Positions 1-8,520 of a DNA stretch of 64,000 nt are shown one piece after another; the first letter of the stretch is position 1; the number at the start of each line of letters is the position of its first letter. The notes beneath the pieces were generated by a model. That model was not told the DNA's origin. It worked only from the letters and a program-made list of their open reading frames with translations, and made no database searches. Location of the stretch: assembly GCA_022793195.1 (NCBI GenBank), contig JAAWCJ010000010.1, positions 1-64,000 of the forward strand, read 5' to 3'. This DNA comes from Lachnospiraceae bacterium. GTDB lineage: Bacteria; Bacillota; Clostridia; Lachnospirales; Lachnospiraceae. The translations under genes and the position numbers were made by a program.

Positions 1-655
<655 letters not shown>

Positions 656-668
<13 letters not shown>

Positions 669-1222
669 GTTTCATCACCTATTTCCTTTAACGTCCTGTC
701 AATCAGCTCATCCTGGATTTTCACATCCATGGACGCAGCCACAGCCTTTCCGGCCATCATAGACGCAATGGTTATCATTTCCTGCTTCATCTCATCGAGA
801 GCCTTCTTTTTCTCAAGCTCTGCCTCATGGCCGGCCTTCTCAATGATACGGGCTGATTCTGCTCTTGCCTCCTCCAGAATTTCCGCCTCCCTTTTCAGGG
901 CTTTCTTCCTGGCATCGGAAAGAATCGTCTCCGCTTCTTTATTAATATCCTTAAGCTTTGCCTCATACTCCGTCTTCAGCCCCTCGGCTGTTTCCTTTTC
1001 CTTTGCAGCGCCGTCAAGATCCGCCCGGATTCGCTCCGTACGCTTCTCAAGCATTGCCCGTGCAGGATTGAAAAGCAAATAGGATAAGGCAAAAAACAGG
1101 ATAAATATATTGACGCCCAGCAAAATGGCATCATGAATCAGCTGCGGGTCAAGCCCCAAAATTCTGGTATACTCTTCCCCGCTGGCTATCAGAAAATTTC
1201 CTGCTGCCAATATGGATTCCAA
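656..1222 (-). CDS. atpF: ATP synthase Fo subunit b
   Basis: A 188-residue subunit b that forms the peripheral stator. One membrane helix lies near residues 29-52 (rich in I, L and F, with NPARAM following). After it comes a long charged helix of Glu/Lys/Ala heptads (about 55-180) typical of the coiled-coil stator arm. The start has a GGAGG-rich leader at about 1224-1235. The N-terminus before the helix (about 28 residues) is slightly longer than in many b subunits. Confidence 0.93.
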
Positions 1223-1262
1223 TGCTCCTCCTCCTTTCTTCCTTTATTTTCAAAGATAAGTT

Positions 1263-1562
<300 letters not shown>

Positions 1563-2258
1563 CTACATTTTGTCATCCACGTACACCATAGTCAGCATAC
1601 AGAATACGTAGGTCTGGATACACCCGGAAAATAAATCCAGATACGCATGCAGAAAAGCCGGTATTCCCAGCTTCGCAACTACAATCGGTATGATTCCATA
1701 CCAGAGCGCCATTATGATGGTTCCGGCCAGCATATTGGCGAACAGACGCAATGACAATGAAATCGGTGTCGCAATCTCGCCGATCAGGTTGATCGGGAAA
1801 AACAACGGTATTGGTTCAAACAGCGCCTTAAAATGCCCCGCCTTCTGACATTTAATTCCATTGTACTGAATCAGGCAGAAGGTAATCAGGCCCAGGCAGA
1901 GCGTCACACCGTAGTCCGCCGTTGGTCCGCGCAGTCCCAGAAGCCCGGACAGGTTGCAGATCAATATAAACAGAAACAGCGTTCCGATATAATTCATGAA
2001 TTTTCGCGGCTGCTTCATATTGGTCTTTACCATGTTTCCAAGCATCTCGACTACGATTTCCACCACATTCTGGAAGCCCGTCGGCACATCTTTTGCCTTT
2101 TTCATACTGCGGTTGGCAGCAAAAGCAAAAATCAATAGTACGACCGTCACGATAATCATGGAAACGTGGGTCGATGTCAGCCAAAATGTATGTCCGAACA
2201 TCTGGTAACTCACCAGACCTTTTATGGCGAAATCTGCTTCACATAAAATCATTCTCAT
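1563..2258 (-). CDS. atpB: ATP synthase Fo subunit a
   Basis: A 231-residue polytopic membrane protein forming the ion half-channels against the c ring. The essential arginine lies in the penultimate helix motif SLSLRLFANMLAG. About five membrane helices are visible. The C-terminus ends with a hydrophobic helix and VYVDDKM. Length is normal for the short clostridial form. The start chosen is the ATG followed by an RMILCEADFAIKG segment. It is first in the a-c-b-delta-alpha series and follows atpI by 68 bp. Confidence 0.95.
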   Translation of the reverse strand: MRMILCEADFAIKGLVSYQMFGHTFWLTSTHVSMIIVTVVLLIFAFAANRSMKKAKDVPTGFQNVVEIVVEMLGNMVKTNMKQPRKFMNYIGTLFLFILICNLSGLLGLRGPTADYGVTLCLGLITFCLIQYNGIKCQKAGHFKALFEPIPLFFPINLIGEIATPISLSLRLFANMLAGTIIMALWYGIIPIVVAKLGIPAFLHAYLDLFSGCIQTYVFCMLTMVYVDDKM

Positions 2259-2326
2259 GCTCTCACCCCTTTCTTTATGGAAATAGGTTGTTTAGCGCAG
2301 GCCGCGGTGCAGCCATGCTTTATCTT

Positions 2327-2737
2327 TCAGTCCTCAGAATCACCATGGATCCCAAAATGACAGAAAGCCTTGTGAATAAACGGCCTTATATAGACCCCCA
2401 GCTTCAGGGTAAAAAGGCCTGCCAGAATGGCTAACATATTGAACCATCCCGATTTCCAGGCCAGAACCAGAATAACGGCTCCGGCGGCAACTCTTATCAA
2501 ATATGCCCGCAGGGCATGATTTTTCGCTGATTCCTCCTCCATCATATCCACAGAGGTTTCCAAAGTAATACTCATATGAATAAAATATCCGCAAGCCAGT
2601 AAAACCCCCAGAAAAAAGCCATATAAAACCCCTTCTGAAAGTCCCCAGGACGCCACAATCAGAATGGCTCCGAAAATCCCCCACAAAATAATTCCCAAAA
2701 GTACTTCCCGCACCACCTGGCTGATATATTTAATCAT
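2327..2737 (-). CDS. atpI: ATP synthase subunit I-like membrane protein
   Basis: About 136 residues with four hydrophobic helices and little else conserved, the pattern of the ATP synthase I family. These proteins assist c-ring assembly or Mg2+/Na+ handling. I chose the ATG at 2737 (MIKYISQVVREV) rather than an upstream in-frame ATG because GAGGAG sits 7 bp before it. It overlaps atpZ by 8 bp and precedes atpB, the conserved location for atpI. Function rests mainly on position and topology. Confidence 0.8.
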   Translation of the reverse strand: MIKYISQVVREVLLGIILWGIFGAILIVASWGLSEGVLYGFFLGVLLACGYFIHMSITLETSVDMMEEESAKNHALRAYLIRVAAGAVILVLAWKSGWFNMLAILAGLFTLKLGVYIRPFIHKAFCHFGIHGDSED

Positions 2738-2972
2738 CACCGTTCTCCTCATCACCATCATCCGGCTGAATCACCTTTTTTGCCATCAGATACGCACTTC
2801 GGGCCCCGGCCAGAATTCCCAGGATCAAAAGCGGAAGTGTAAAATATGTGGAAAACCTGCCGTCTAACCATACCCCCAGCATAACACAGAGGGCCACCGG
2901 CGTCAGCATGGTAATCCCCAGCTGGCTCACCAACGCCAGGCAACGGACAAGCTCTCTCCGTTTCCGGTTCAT
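2730..2972 (-). CDS. atpZ: AtpZ/AtpI family assembly protein
   Basis: An 80-residue protein with two membrane helices (about 14-33 and 44-62), a glycine-rich second helix (LGILAGARSAYLMAKK) and an acidic tail. This matches the short AtpZ/AtpI family found upstream of atpI in Clostridia and Bacilli. It overlaps comEB by 4 bp at its start and atpI at its end, so the block is translationally coupled. The AtpZ label rests on length, topology and place. Confidence 0.75.
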   Translation of the reverse strand: MNRKRRELVRCLALVSQLGITMLTPVALCVMLGVWLDGRFSTYFTLPLLILGILAGARSAYLMAKKVIQPDDGDEENGDD

Positions 2973-3457
2973 ACCCGGACCTCCAGGCTCCGCCCGGTAG
3001 CTTCATAAGGTTTAAGCTCCACGCCCGCCGCCAAAAGCATCCGCTTGGACGCCCGGACAGAAGGAGTATCCCCATATTTGTCATCACCATAAATAATGGT
3101 TTTTATTCCACTCTGAATAATCGCCTTGGCACATTCATTGCAGGGAAACAGTGTCACATAAATCTTGCTGCCTTCCAGGCTGCCGCCCCGGTAATTGAGG
3201 ATAGCATTTAGCTCACTGTGGGTACTGTAAAAATACTTTGTCTCATAAGGGTCGTTTCCCTCTCTCTCCCAGGGAAACTCATCGTCCGGGCATCCTTTCG
3301 GAAATCCGTTGTAACCCATGGAAAGGATTTTGTTATCCTGGCTGACAATGCAAGCTCCCACCTGGGTACTGGGGTCTTTGGAACGCATGGCCGAAAGTTC
3401 TGCCACCCCCATAAAATACTCATCCCAGGAGATATAACCCTGTCTTTTCCCGCCCAT
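2969..3457 (-). CDS. comEB: dCMP deaminase
   Basis: A 162-residue deoxycytidylate deaminase that converts dCMP to dUMP for thymidylate synthesis. The zinc-dependent catalytic signature is complete: HSELNAI near residue 80 (His ligand and proton-shuttling Glu) and PCNECAK near residue 104 (two Cys ligands). An early SKDPSTQVGACIV segment is also typical. Length is normal. It lies 15 bp after rpiB and overlaps atpZ by 4 bp. ComEB-type deaminases are common beside atp operons in Firmicutes. Confidence 0.92.
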   Translation of the reverse strand: MGGKRQGYISWDEYFMGVAELSAMRSKDPSTQVGACIVSQDNKILSMGYNGFPKGCPDDEFPWEREGNDPYETKYFYSTHSELNAILNYRGGSLEGSKIYVTLFPCNECAKAIIQSGIKTIIYGDDKYGDTPSVRASKRMLLAAGVELKPYEATGRSLEVRV

Positions 3458-3472
3458 ATACCACTTCCTCCG

Positions 3473-3901
3473 TCATTCTTCAATCAGGCTGATACGCCTT
3501 TTGTGGCGCTCATCCCCGGAAAAAGGGGTATTTAAAAAAGTATCTACAATCTTCACTGCCAGCCCGGCCCCCAAAACCCTGGCCCCCATGGCCAGAATAT
3601 TGGCATCATTATGAAGCCTGGTGGCTTCTGCCGAAAAGCAGTCGGAACAGAGGGCGGCACGAACCCCCTTAATCTTGTTTGCCGCAATAGAAATGCCAAT
3701 GCCGGTTCCACAAATCAAAATCCCTTTTTCACATTCTCCGTCGGCCACAGCGTGTCCCACCAGCCTGGAGTACACGGGATAATCCACCGCCTCGGTACTG
3801 AAACATCCGTAATCCTTATATTCCAGATGATTTTTGTCAAGCCATGCCATGATCTCCTGCTTCAGTTCATAGCCTCCATGGTCACATCCCAGCGCTATCA
3901 T
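3473..3901 (-). CDS. rpiB: Ribose-5-phosphate isomerase B
   Basis: A 142-residue RpiB/LacAB sugar isomerase that interconverts ribose-5-phosphate and ribulose-5-phosphate in the pentose phosphate pathway. Conserved motifs are the N-terminal ALGCDHGGYELK, the anion-hole segment GILICGTGIGISIAANK with its catalytic Cys near residue 65, and RLHNDANILAMGAR. It overlaps the end of the ywlE-like gene by 20 bp. The ywlC-ywlE-rpiB-atp order is conserved in Firmicutes. Confidence 0.95.
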   Translation of the reverse strand: MIALGCDHGGYELKQEIMAWLDKNHLEYKDYGCFSTEAVDYPVYSRLVGHAVADGECEKGILICGTGIGISIAANKIKGVRAALCSDCFSAEATRLHNDANILAMGARVLGAGLAVKIVDTFLNTPFSGDERHKRRISLIEE

Positions 3902-4358
3902 CCTTTTCTTCCTCCTTAAATATAATCTCTGCCGCTACTTTTGTAAACAAGTCAATATGCTCATAACAAGCTCCGTAATCTGCCAGCGTCCCCCCGAGAG
4001 GTTCTACGATGTCTCCCTCCTGTCCGTCAAATTCCCGCAGGGTAAAAATATTCGGCATATCCGGAAAACGTTCTTTTACCTGATCCCGTTCCGCCCCGGT
4101 CATGGTAAGCACCAGCGTTCCCGGTACAAAATCCCTGCTCTCAAGGGGCTTCGCCTCGTCAGCCAGAAGTTTAAGCTGATGGCTTGTCAAAATAGCCACC
4201 GCCTTTTGATTGATGGGTTCCGGAAAAAGCACCACCAGGCCCCTTGAAGCCACCTCTATCTCCCGCTCCCCGCGAATCCCCTCAAACACGGCTGCCGCCA
4301 TATTGCTCAGGCAGGTATTGTCCGTACAGACAAAAATAACCTTTTTCACTGCTGACAT
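3882..4358 (-). CDS. Low-molecular-weight phosphatase homologue (YwlE-like), catalytic residues altered
   Basis: A 158-residue protein with the low-molecular-weight protein phosphatase fold, in the slot where Bacillus has the arginine phosphatase ywlE. The phosphate loop should read C-x5-R. Here it is C11-T-D-N-T-C-L17, so the phosphate-binding arginine is leucine. The general-acid Asp of the DPFGG motif is Glu (E119 in EPLGG). The nucleophile Cys11 remains. Either the enzyme is inactive and only binds a partner, or it uses another chemistry. It overlaps rpiB by 20 bp. Confidence 0.8.
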   Translation of the reverse strand: MSAVKKVIFVCTDNTCLSNMAAAVFEGIRGEREIEVASRGLVVLFPEPINQKAVAILTSHQLKLLADEAKPLESRDFVPGTLVLTMTGAERDQVKERFPDMPNIFTLREFDGQEGDIVEPLGGTLADYGACYEHIDLFTKVAAEIIFKEEEKDDSAGM

Positions 4359-4403
4359 TCCATCACCCCTGACCTTTTATCACTGCCAATGTACTACTGC
4401 GGC

Positions 4404-5468
4404 TTAAATCCTTCCGCATACCACTGTCCTGTATCCTGCCGCCTTTAAAAGACGGTTCATAATCGCCCCGCTTAAGGGCAAATCCTCAAAACTCTCTGAA
4501 AAAATGCAATCCACCTGCTCCTTGTCAAAGGCGCGCAGTACATCATACAGGCTGCGGGCCACGCTTTCCGGCTCATTTCTCCTGCCGGCACATTTTTTAA
4601 CCGGAGCCTGGTAAAATGCCTCCGACTCCTCCGTACAGAGGACACCGGCCCTCTTTCCCTGTGCTTTTGCTTCAAGAAGCGCTTTTTCTATGGCCCCGCA
4701 AACTGCCACCGGCGGACCAAGAAATACGGTGAGCTCCGCCTTCGGCGCATAATGGCGGTATTTCATGCCGGGCGCCTTTGGCCGGATATCCGGCGGTATC
4801 TGTCCCTTAACAGCCGGGTCGACAGCCATCGGCCCCATAAGCTGCTCTACCATCTCCTCCGTAATATACCCCGGACGCAAGAGTACAGGCGTCCCCTCCG
4901 ACACATCAATGATGGTGGATTCCAGGCCAATTCCCACATCCCCGCCATCTATGACCATGTCAATTTTCCCATCCATATCCTCAAGGACATGAATGGCTTT
5001 TGTGGGGCTGGGCCTGCCCGAAGTATTGGCGCTGGGCGCCGCTATGGGCACTCCCGCCGCCTGAATCACCTGTCTGGCCACCGGATGGGAAGGCATACGG
5101 ACTGCCACGGTATCCAGGCCTCCTGTTGTCCCTCCCGGCACTCTCCCCGATTTTTTTAAAACCAGCGTCATGGGCCCTGGCCAAAATGCCTCCGCCAGAA
5201 TCCTGGCTGTTTCCGGAACCTCTGCCACCAAAGGATAGAGTTCCTCCATGGCCGCAATATGGAGAATCAACGGATTATCAGAAGGGCGCCCTTTCGCCGC
5301 ATAAATCCGCGCCGCCGCCTCCGCGTCCAGTCCATTGGCCCCCAGTCCATATACGGTTTCCGTGGGAAAGGCCACCAGACCTCCATCGGCCAGCAGCCTT
5401 CCCGCCTCCTGTATGGCAGCTTCATTTTTATGAAATTTGTCTATCCTAACCAACTTTGTAATCGCCAT
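4404..5468 (-). CDS. tsaC: L-threonylcarbamoyladenylate synthase (Sua5 type)
   Basis: A 354-residue two-domain Sua5/YwlC enzyme. It makes threonylcarbamoyl-AMP, used for the t6A37 modification of ANN-decoding tRNAs. The YrdC domain (about 10-210) contains the KGRPSDNPL nucleotide-binding motif and APSANTSGRPSPT. The Sua5 C-terminal domain (about 225-354) starts after PKAPGMKYRHYAP. No Shine-Dalgarno is visible before the ATG, and a promoter lies so close that the transcript may be leaderless (see next entry). Confidence 0.94.
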   Translation of the reverse strand: MAITKLVRIDKFHKNEAAIQEAGRLLADGGLVAFPTETVYGLGANGLDAEAAARIYAAKGRPSDNPLILHIAAMEELYPLVAEVPETARILAEAFWPGPMTLVLKKSGRVPGGTTGGLDTVAVRMPSHPVARQVIQAAGVPIAAPSANTSGRPSPTKAIHVLEDMDGKIDMVIDGGDVGIGLESTIIDVSEGTPVLLRPGYITEEMVEQLMGPMAVDPAVKGQIPPDIRPKAPGMKYRHYAPKAELTVFLGPPVAVCGAIEKALLEAKAQGKRAGVLCTEESEAFYQAPVKKCAGRRNEPESVARSLYDVLRAFDKEQVDCIFSESFEDLPLSGAIMNRLLKAAGYRTVVCGRI

Positions 5469-5475
5469 ATGCTTT

Positions 5476-5504
5476 AGTATAGCACCACCAGCGTAAAATG
5501 GAAA
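5476..5504 (-). promoter_or_regulatory. Candidate sigma-A promoter of tsaC
   Basis: On the minus strand TTTCCA (5504-5499), a 17-bp spacer and TATACT (5481-5476). Transcription would start about 7 bp downstream, within a base or two of the tsaC ATG at 5468. An A/T-rich near-palindrome at 5508-5529 lies just upstream and could be the end of the cwlD transcript or an operator. Confidence 0.5.
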
Positions 5505-5543
5505 GACTACATTTTTTAAAAATTGTAGAAATTTCTCCGTTTT

Positions 5544-6242
5544 TCAGGAATTTCTCTCCTCCAGGTATTTTAAAATTCCTTTGGCCAGCGCCTGGGCCAC
5601 CTCATCCTGATAGTTTTCCGTCCGAAGCCGCTCCGCATCTTCCCAGTTGCTTAAAAATCCACATTCCGCTATGACGATGGGGCAGGATACATGCAACAGC
5701 ATATAGTATTCCCCATTTTCCCTTGGCTTATGGGGTTTACTGCTGACTGTTTCATTAAAGACATCCTGGAGGGTTTCCGCCAGTTTCTTTCCCTCTTTGG
5801 AATTTTTGTAATAAAACATCTGCGCTCCACGGACACCGCCGTCGCTGTAGCTGTTCTGATGGATACTGACCACAAAATCCGCGCCGCTTTCCTCAATGAT
5901 TTCGCACCTTCTGTTCAAATCCGCCCGCTTTTTATTTCCGTCCGTTTCCCGGTACAGCCCTTCGTCATCCTCACGGGTCAAAACCACCTGTACTCCCTCT
6001 TCTTCTAAAAGTTTTTTTGTCTTTAGTACAATGGACAGATTGATATCTTTTTCCAGCGTCTCATTGATACCGATTTTTCCGGGATCGGCCCCTCCATGTC
6101 CCGCATCCAAAGCCACCACCGGCGCCGCCCCGCCTGATACGGCCGCACTTTCATTCCAGAGTATTCCCGCCGCCGGACCTGATAATACAAACGCCGCCAG
6201 GAGCAAAACAACGCCCATGATAAACTCCATACATCTTTTCAA
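5544..6242 (-). CDS. cwlD: N-acetylmuramoyl-L-alanine amidase, CwlD type
   Basis: A zinc amidase of the Amidase_3 family, about 232 residues. The zinc/catalytic set is intact: DAGHGG, the Glu of ETLEKD, the His of VSIHQN and the Glu of AECGF. A single N-terminal membrane helix follows a KRCMEFI start, giving a signal-anchored protein. CwlD removes peptides from cortex muramic acid so muramic lactam can form, which implies sporulation. The long open frame begins at 6431, but GGGAG lies 9 bp before a TTG at 6242, giving a normal-length protein; an ATG at 6230 is the alternative. Confidence 0.85.
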   Translation of the reverse strand: MKRCMEFIMGVVLLLAAFVLSGPAAGILWNESAAVSGGAAPVVALDAGHGGADPGKIGINETLEKDINLSIVLKTKKLLEEEGVQVVLTREDDEGLYRETDGNKKRADLNRRCEIIEESGADFVVSIHQNSYSDGGVRGAQMFYYKNSKEGKKLAETLQDVFNETVSSKPHKPRENGEYYMLLHVSCPIVIAECGFLSNWEDAERLRTENYQDEVAQALAKGILKYLEERNS

Positions 6243-6393
6243 AAAAAAACGCTCCCAAATCCTTTCGTTGTTTCTACTATATGAAACAAACGGGGAAGGA
6301 TATGAAAGCTGTAAATTCCCTTTTTCGAGAAAAATTAATGGATTTTTTACAAATTTTATTGAAATTTTCCAATTCCTTTGTCGGTAACGCCCA

Positions 6394-6422
6394 TTGACTT
6401 CCTTTTTTAGCCATGATAGACT
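6394..6422 (+). promoter_or_regulatory. Candidate promoter of the ammonium transporter
   Basis: TTGACT at 6394-6399, a 17-bp spacer, then TAGACT at 6417-6422. The predicted start near 6429 gives a leader of about 100 nt before the transporter ATG. The cwlD gene runs divergently to the left, so 6243-6393 is a shared upstream region in which no further site was recognised. Confidence 0.45.
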
Positions 6423-6437
6423 TACCCCCATAGAGCA

Positions 6438-6476
6438 AAGGCGCTTTGGAATATTTCCGGAGCGCCTTCTCTTTTT
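6438..6476 (+). terminator. Terminator-like hairpin in the ammonium transporter leader
   Basis: The arms AAGGCGCT (6438-6445) and AGCGCCTT (6461-6468) pair, with further weaker pairing inside, and are followed by CTCTTTTTT. It lies between the candidate promoter and the start codon of the gene, so it could attenuate transcription. No obvious antiterminator was found by eye. Confidence 0.5.
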
Positions 6477-6529
6477 TCCTGTTGCAAAGCGCGCGCAGAC
6501 AGAACTTTCAGTTTACGAGGAGGAACGTT

Positions 6530-8275
6530 ATGACAGAAGAAATCTTAAGTGCCGTAAACGGCCAGGTATTTGGCGTCTGGTTTTTAATCGGGGCCGCACT
6601 GGTATTCTGGATGCAGGCTGGCTTTGCCATGGTGGAGGCTGGCTTTACAAGGGCAAAAAATACGGGAAACATCCTGATGAAAAATCTGATGGATTTCTGT
6701 ATCGGCACCGTTGTTTTCATCCTGGTGGGGTTCGGCCTGCTGCTGGGTGAGGATATGGCCGGTTTGATCGGAAAACCCGGGATTGATATCTTCACCAACT
6801 ATGCGGAGTTTGACTGGTCCAATTTTGTATTTAATCTGGTATTCTGCGCCACAACGGCGACTATTGTTTCCGGCGCCATGGCGGAACGGACCAAATTCTT
6901 ATCTTACTGCATTTACTCTGCGGTTATTTCCGCAGTGATTTATCCTATTGAAGCCCACTGGATCTGGGGTAACGGCTGGCTGTCCCGGATTGGATTCCAC
7001 GATTTTGCCGGCTCCTGCGCCATCCATATGGTCGGCGGCATTTCCGCCCTCATCGGCGCCACGCTCCTGGGGCCGCGTATCGGGAAATTCGTCAGGGACA
7101 AGAGCGGCAAAATTACGAAAGTCAACGCTTTCCCCGGACATAATCTTCCCATCGGCTGCCTGGGCGTATTTATTCTCTGGCTGGGCTGGTACGGTTTCAA
7201 CGGGGCGGCAGCCACCAGTGTGGACCAGCTGGCTTCCATTACCCTGACCACCACCGTCGCCCCGGCCATCGCAACTGTTGTCTGCATGATCTTCACCTGG
7301 ATTAAATATGGAAAGCCGGATGTTTCCATGTGTTTAAATGCATCCCTCGCCGGGCTTGTGGCCATCACAGCCCCCTGTGATGTCACAGACTGCCTTGGAG
7401 CCGCAGCCATCGGCGCCGTGGCCGGGCTTTTAGTTGTATTCGGCGTCTGGCTGTTAGACTACAAGCTTCGGGTGGATGACCCGGTAGGCGCCGTGGCCGT
7501 CCATTGCCTTAACGGTATCTGGGGAACCATTTCCGTCGGCCTATTCGCCACCGCTTCCGCCCCCGGAAACGATAGCGTCGTCGGCCTGTTTTACGGCGGC
7601 GGCCTCAGGCAGCTGGGTATCCAGTTCGTCGGTTTTGCTTCTGTGGCCGCGTGGACGGCAGTGACCATCACAATCGCCTTCCTGCTAATCAAAGCCTGTG
7701 TGGGGCTTCGCGTATCCGAGGAGGAGGAAATCGTCGGGCTGGATGCCAAAGAGCATGGATTGGCTTCCGCTTATTCCGGTTTCAGTATCATGGATGTCTC
7801 CAACACCATGACCATGGATATCAACGAAAACACTGATCTCGGGACGTATGATTACGAAAATGCTTCCGAAATACAGAGGGACGCCGCCGTACCGGTTGTC
7901 AGCCAGGCAGATTTCTCCACCGGCATCCATAAAGTAGTAATCATTGCAAAACTGGAGCGTTATGACAAGTTAAAGAAAGCCATGAATAATCTGGGTGTGA
8001 CCGGTATGACCGTCACCCAGGTGATGGGCTGCGGAATCCAGAAGGGCGCCGGAGAGATGTACCGTGGCGTCGAAATTGATGCCACACTTCTTCCCAAGGT
8101 TAAAATCGAAGTGGTTGTCAGCAAAATCCCGGTGAAAGATATTGTGGAGGCTGCCAAAGAGGCGCTCTACACCGGACATATCGGAGACGGAAAGATTTTC
8201 GTATACAATGTGGCCCATGTTGTCAAAATCCGCACCGGTGAAGAAGACTATGCCGCTCTTCAGGATGTGGAATAG
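6530..8275 (+). CDS. amt: Ammonium transporter fused to a PII (GlnK-like) domain
   Basis: A 581-residue fusion. Residues 1 to about 410 are an 11-helix Amt/MEP channel with both pore histidines (EAHWIWG and VAVHCLNGIWG). After a linker, residues about 465-577 form a PII signalling domain that normally binds ATP and 2-oxoglutarate and plugs Amt when nitrogen is plentiful. The T-loop reads YRGVEIDATLLPKVKIE, so the tyrosine uridylylated in enterobacterial GlnK is Ile516. Regulation is therefore presumably by ligand only. The start is set by GAGGAGG at 6517-6523, 6 bp before the ATG. Confidence 0.93.
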   Translation: MTEEILSAVNGQVFGVWFLIGAALVFWMQAGFAMVEAGFTRAKNTGNILMKNLMDFCIGTVVFILVGFGLLLGEDMAGLIGKPGIDIFTNYAEFDWSNFVFNLVFCATTATIVSGAMAERTKFLSYCIYSAVISAVIYPIEAHWIWGNGWLSRIGFHDFAGSCAIHMVGGISALIGATLLGPRIGKFVRDKSGKITKVNAFPGHNLPIGCLGVFILWLGWYGFNGAAATSVDQLASITLTTTVAPAIATVVCMIFTWIKYGKPDVSMCLNASLAGLVAITAPCDVTDCLGAAAIGAVAGLLVVFGVWLLDYKLRVDDPVGAVAVHCLNGIWGTISVGLFATASAPGNDSVVGLFYGGGLRQLGIQFVGFASVAAWTAVTITIAFLLIKACVGLRVSEEEEIVGLDAKEHGLASAYSGFSIMDVSNTMTMDINENTDLGTYDYENASEIQRDAAVPVVSQADFSTGIHKVVIIAKLERYDKLKKAMNNLGVTGMTVTQVMGCGIQKGAGEMYRGVEIDATLLPKVKIEVVVSKIPVKDIVEAAKEALYTGHIGDGKIFVYNVAHVVKIRTGEEDYAALQDVE

Positions 8276-8316
8276 AGCTGTATTGTAGCAGCCAGCTAAA
8301 AGTTCTTAATTCAATA

Positions 8317-8505
8317 AAAACCCCCGGGCCCCCGCCTGCCTTTGCGCCTGGCCGGTAGGCAGATTTTGCAGGTTTTGTGAGCATAGCGCCGTCTGTCTCG
8401 CTGACCGTCTTCTATGGAAGCGACGGCAGACGGCAAAAGGCGGCGCAGCAAAACCCAAAAATCAACGTGGCCAGGCGCAAAGGCAGGCGGGGGCCCGGGG
8501 GTTTT
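8317..8505. repeat. Large palindromic repeat, copy 1
   Basis: A perfect 37-bp inverted repeat (8317-8353 with 8469-8505) encloses a 115-nt core with its own stems (GCCGTCTG near 8389 with CAGACGGC near 8427). The core shares TAGGCAGATTTTGCAGG and an ATCAACGTGG segment with the copies at 10394 and 57398. It fills the gap between convergent amt and anti-sigma genes, and the T-rich flanks could let it act as a terminator in both directions. Confidence 0.85.
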
Positions 8506-8520
8506 GAGTGATTTTAATTC

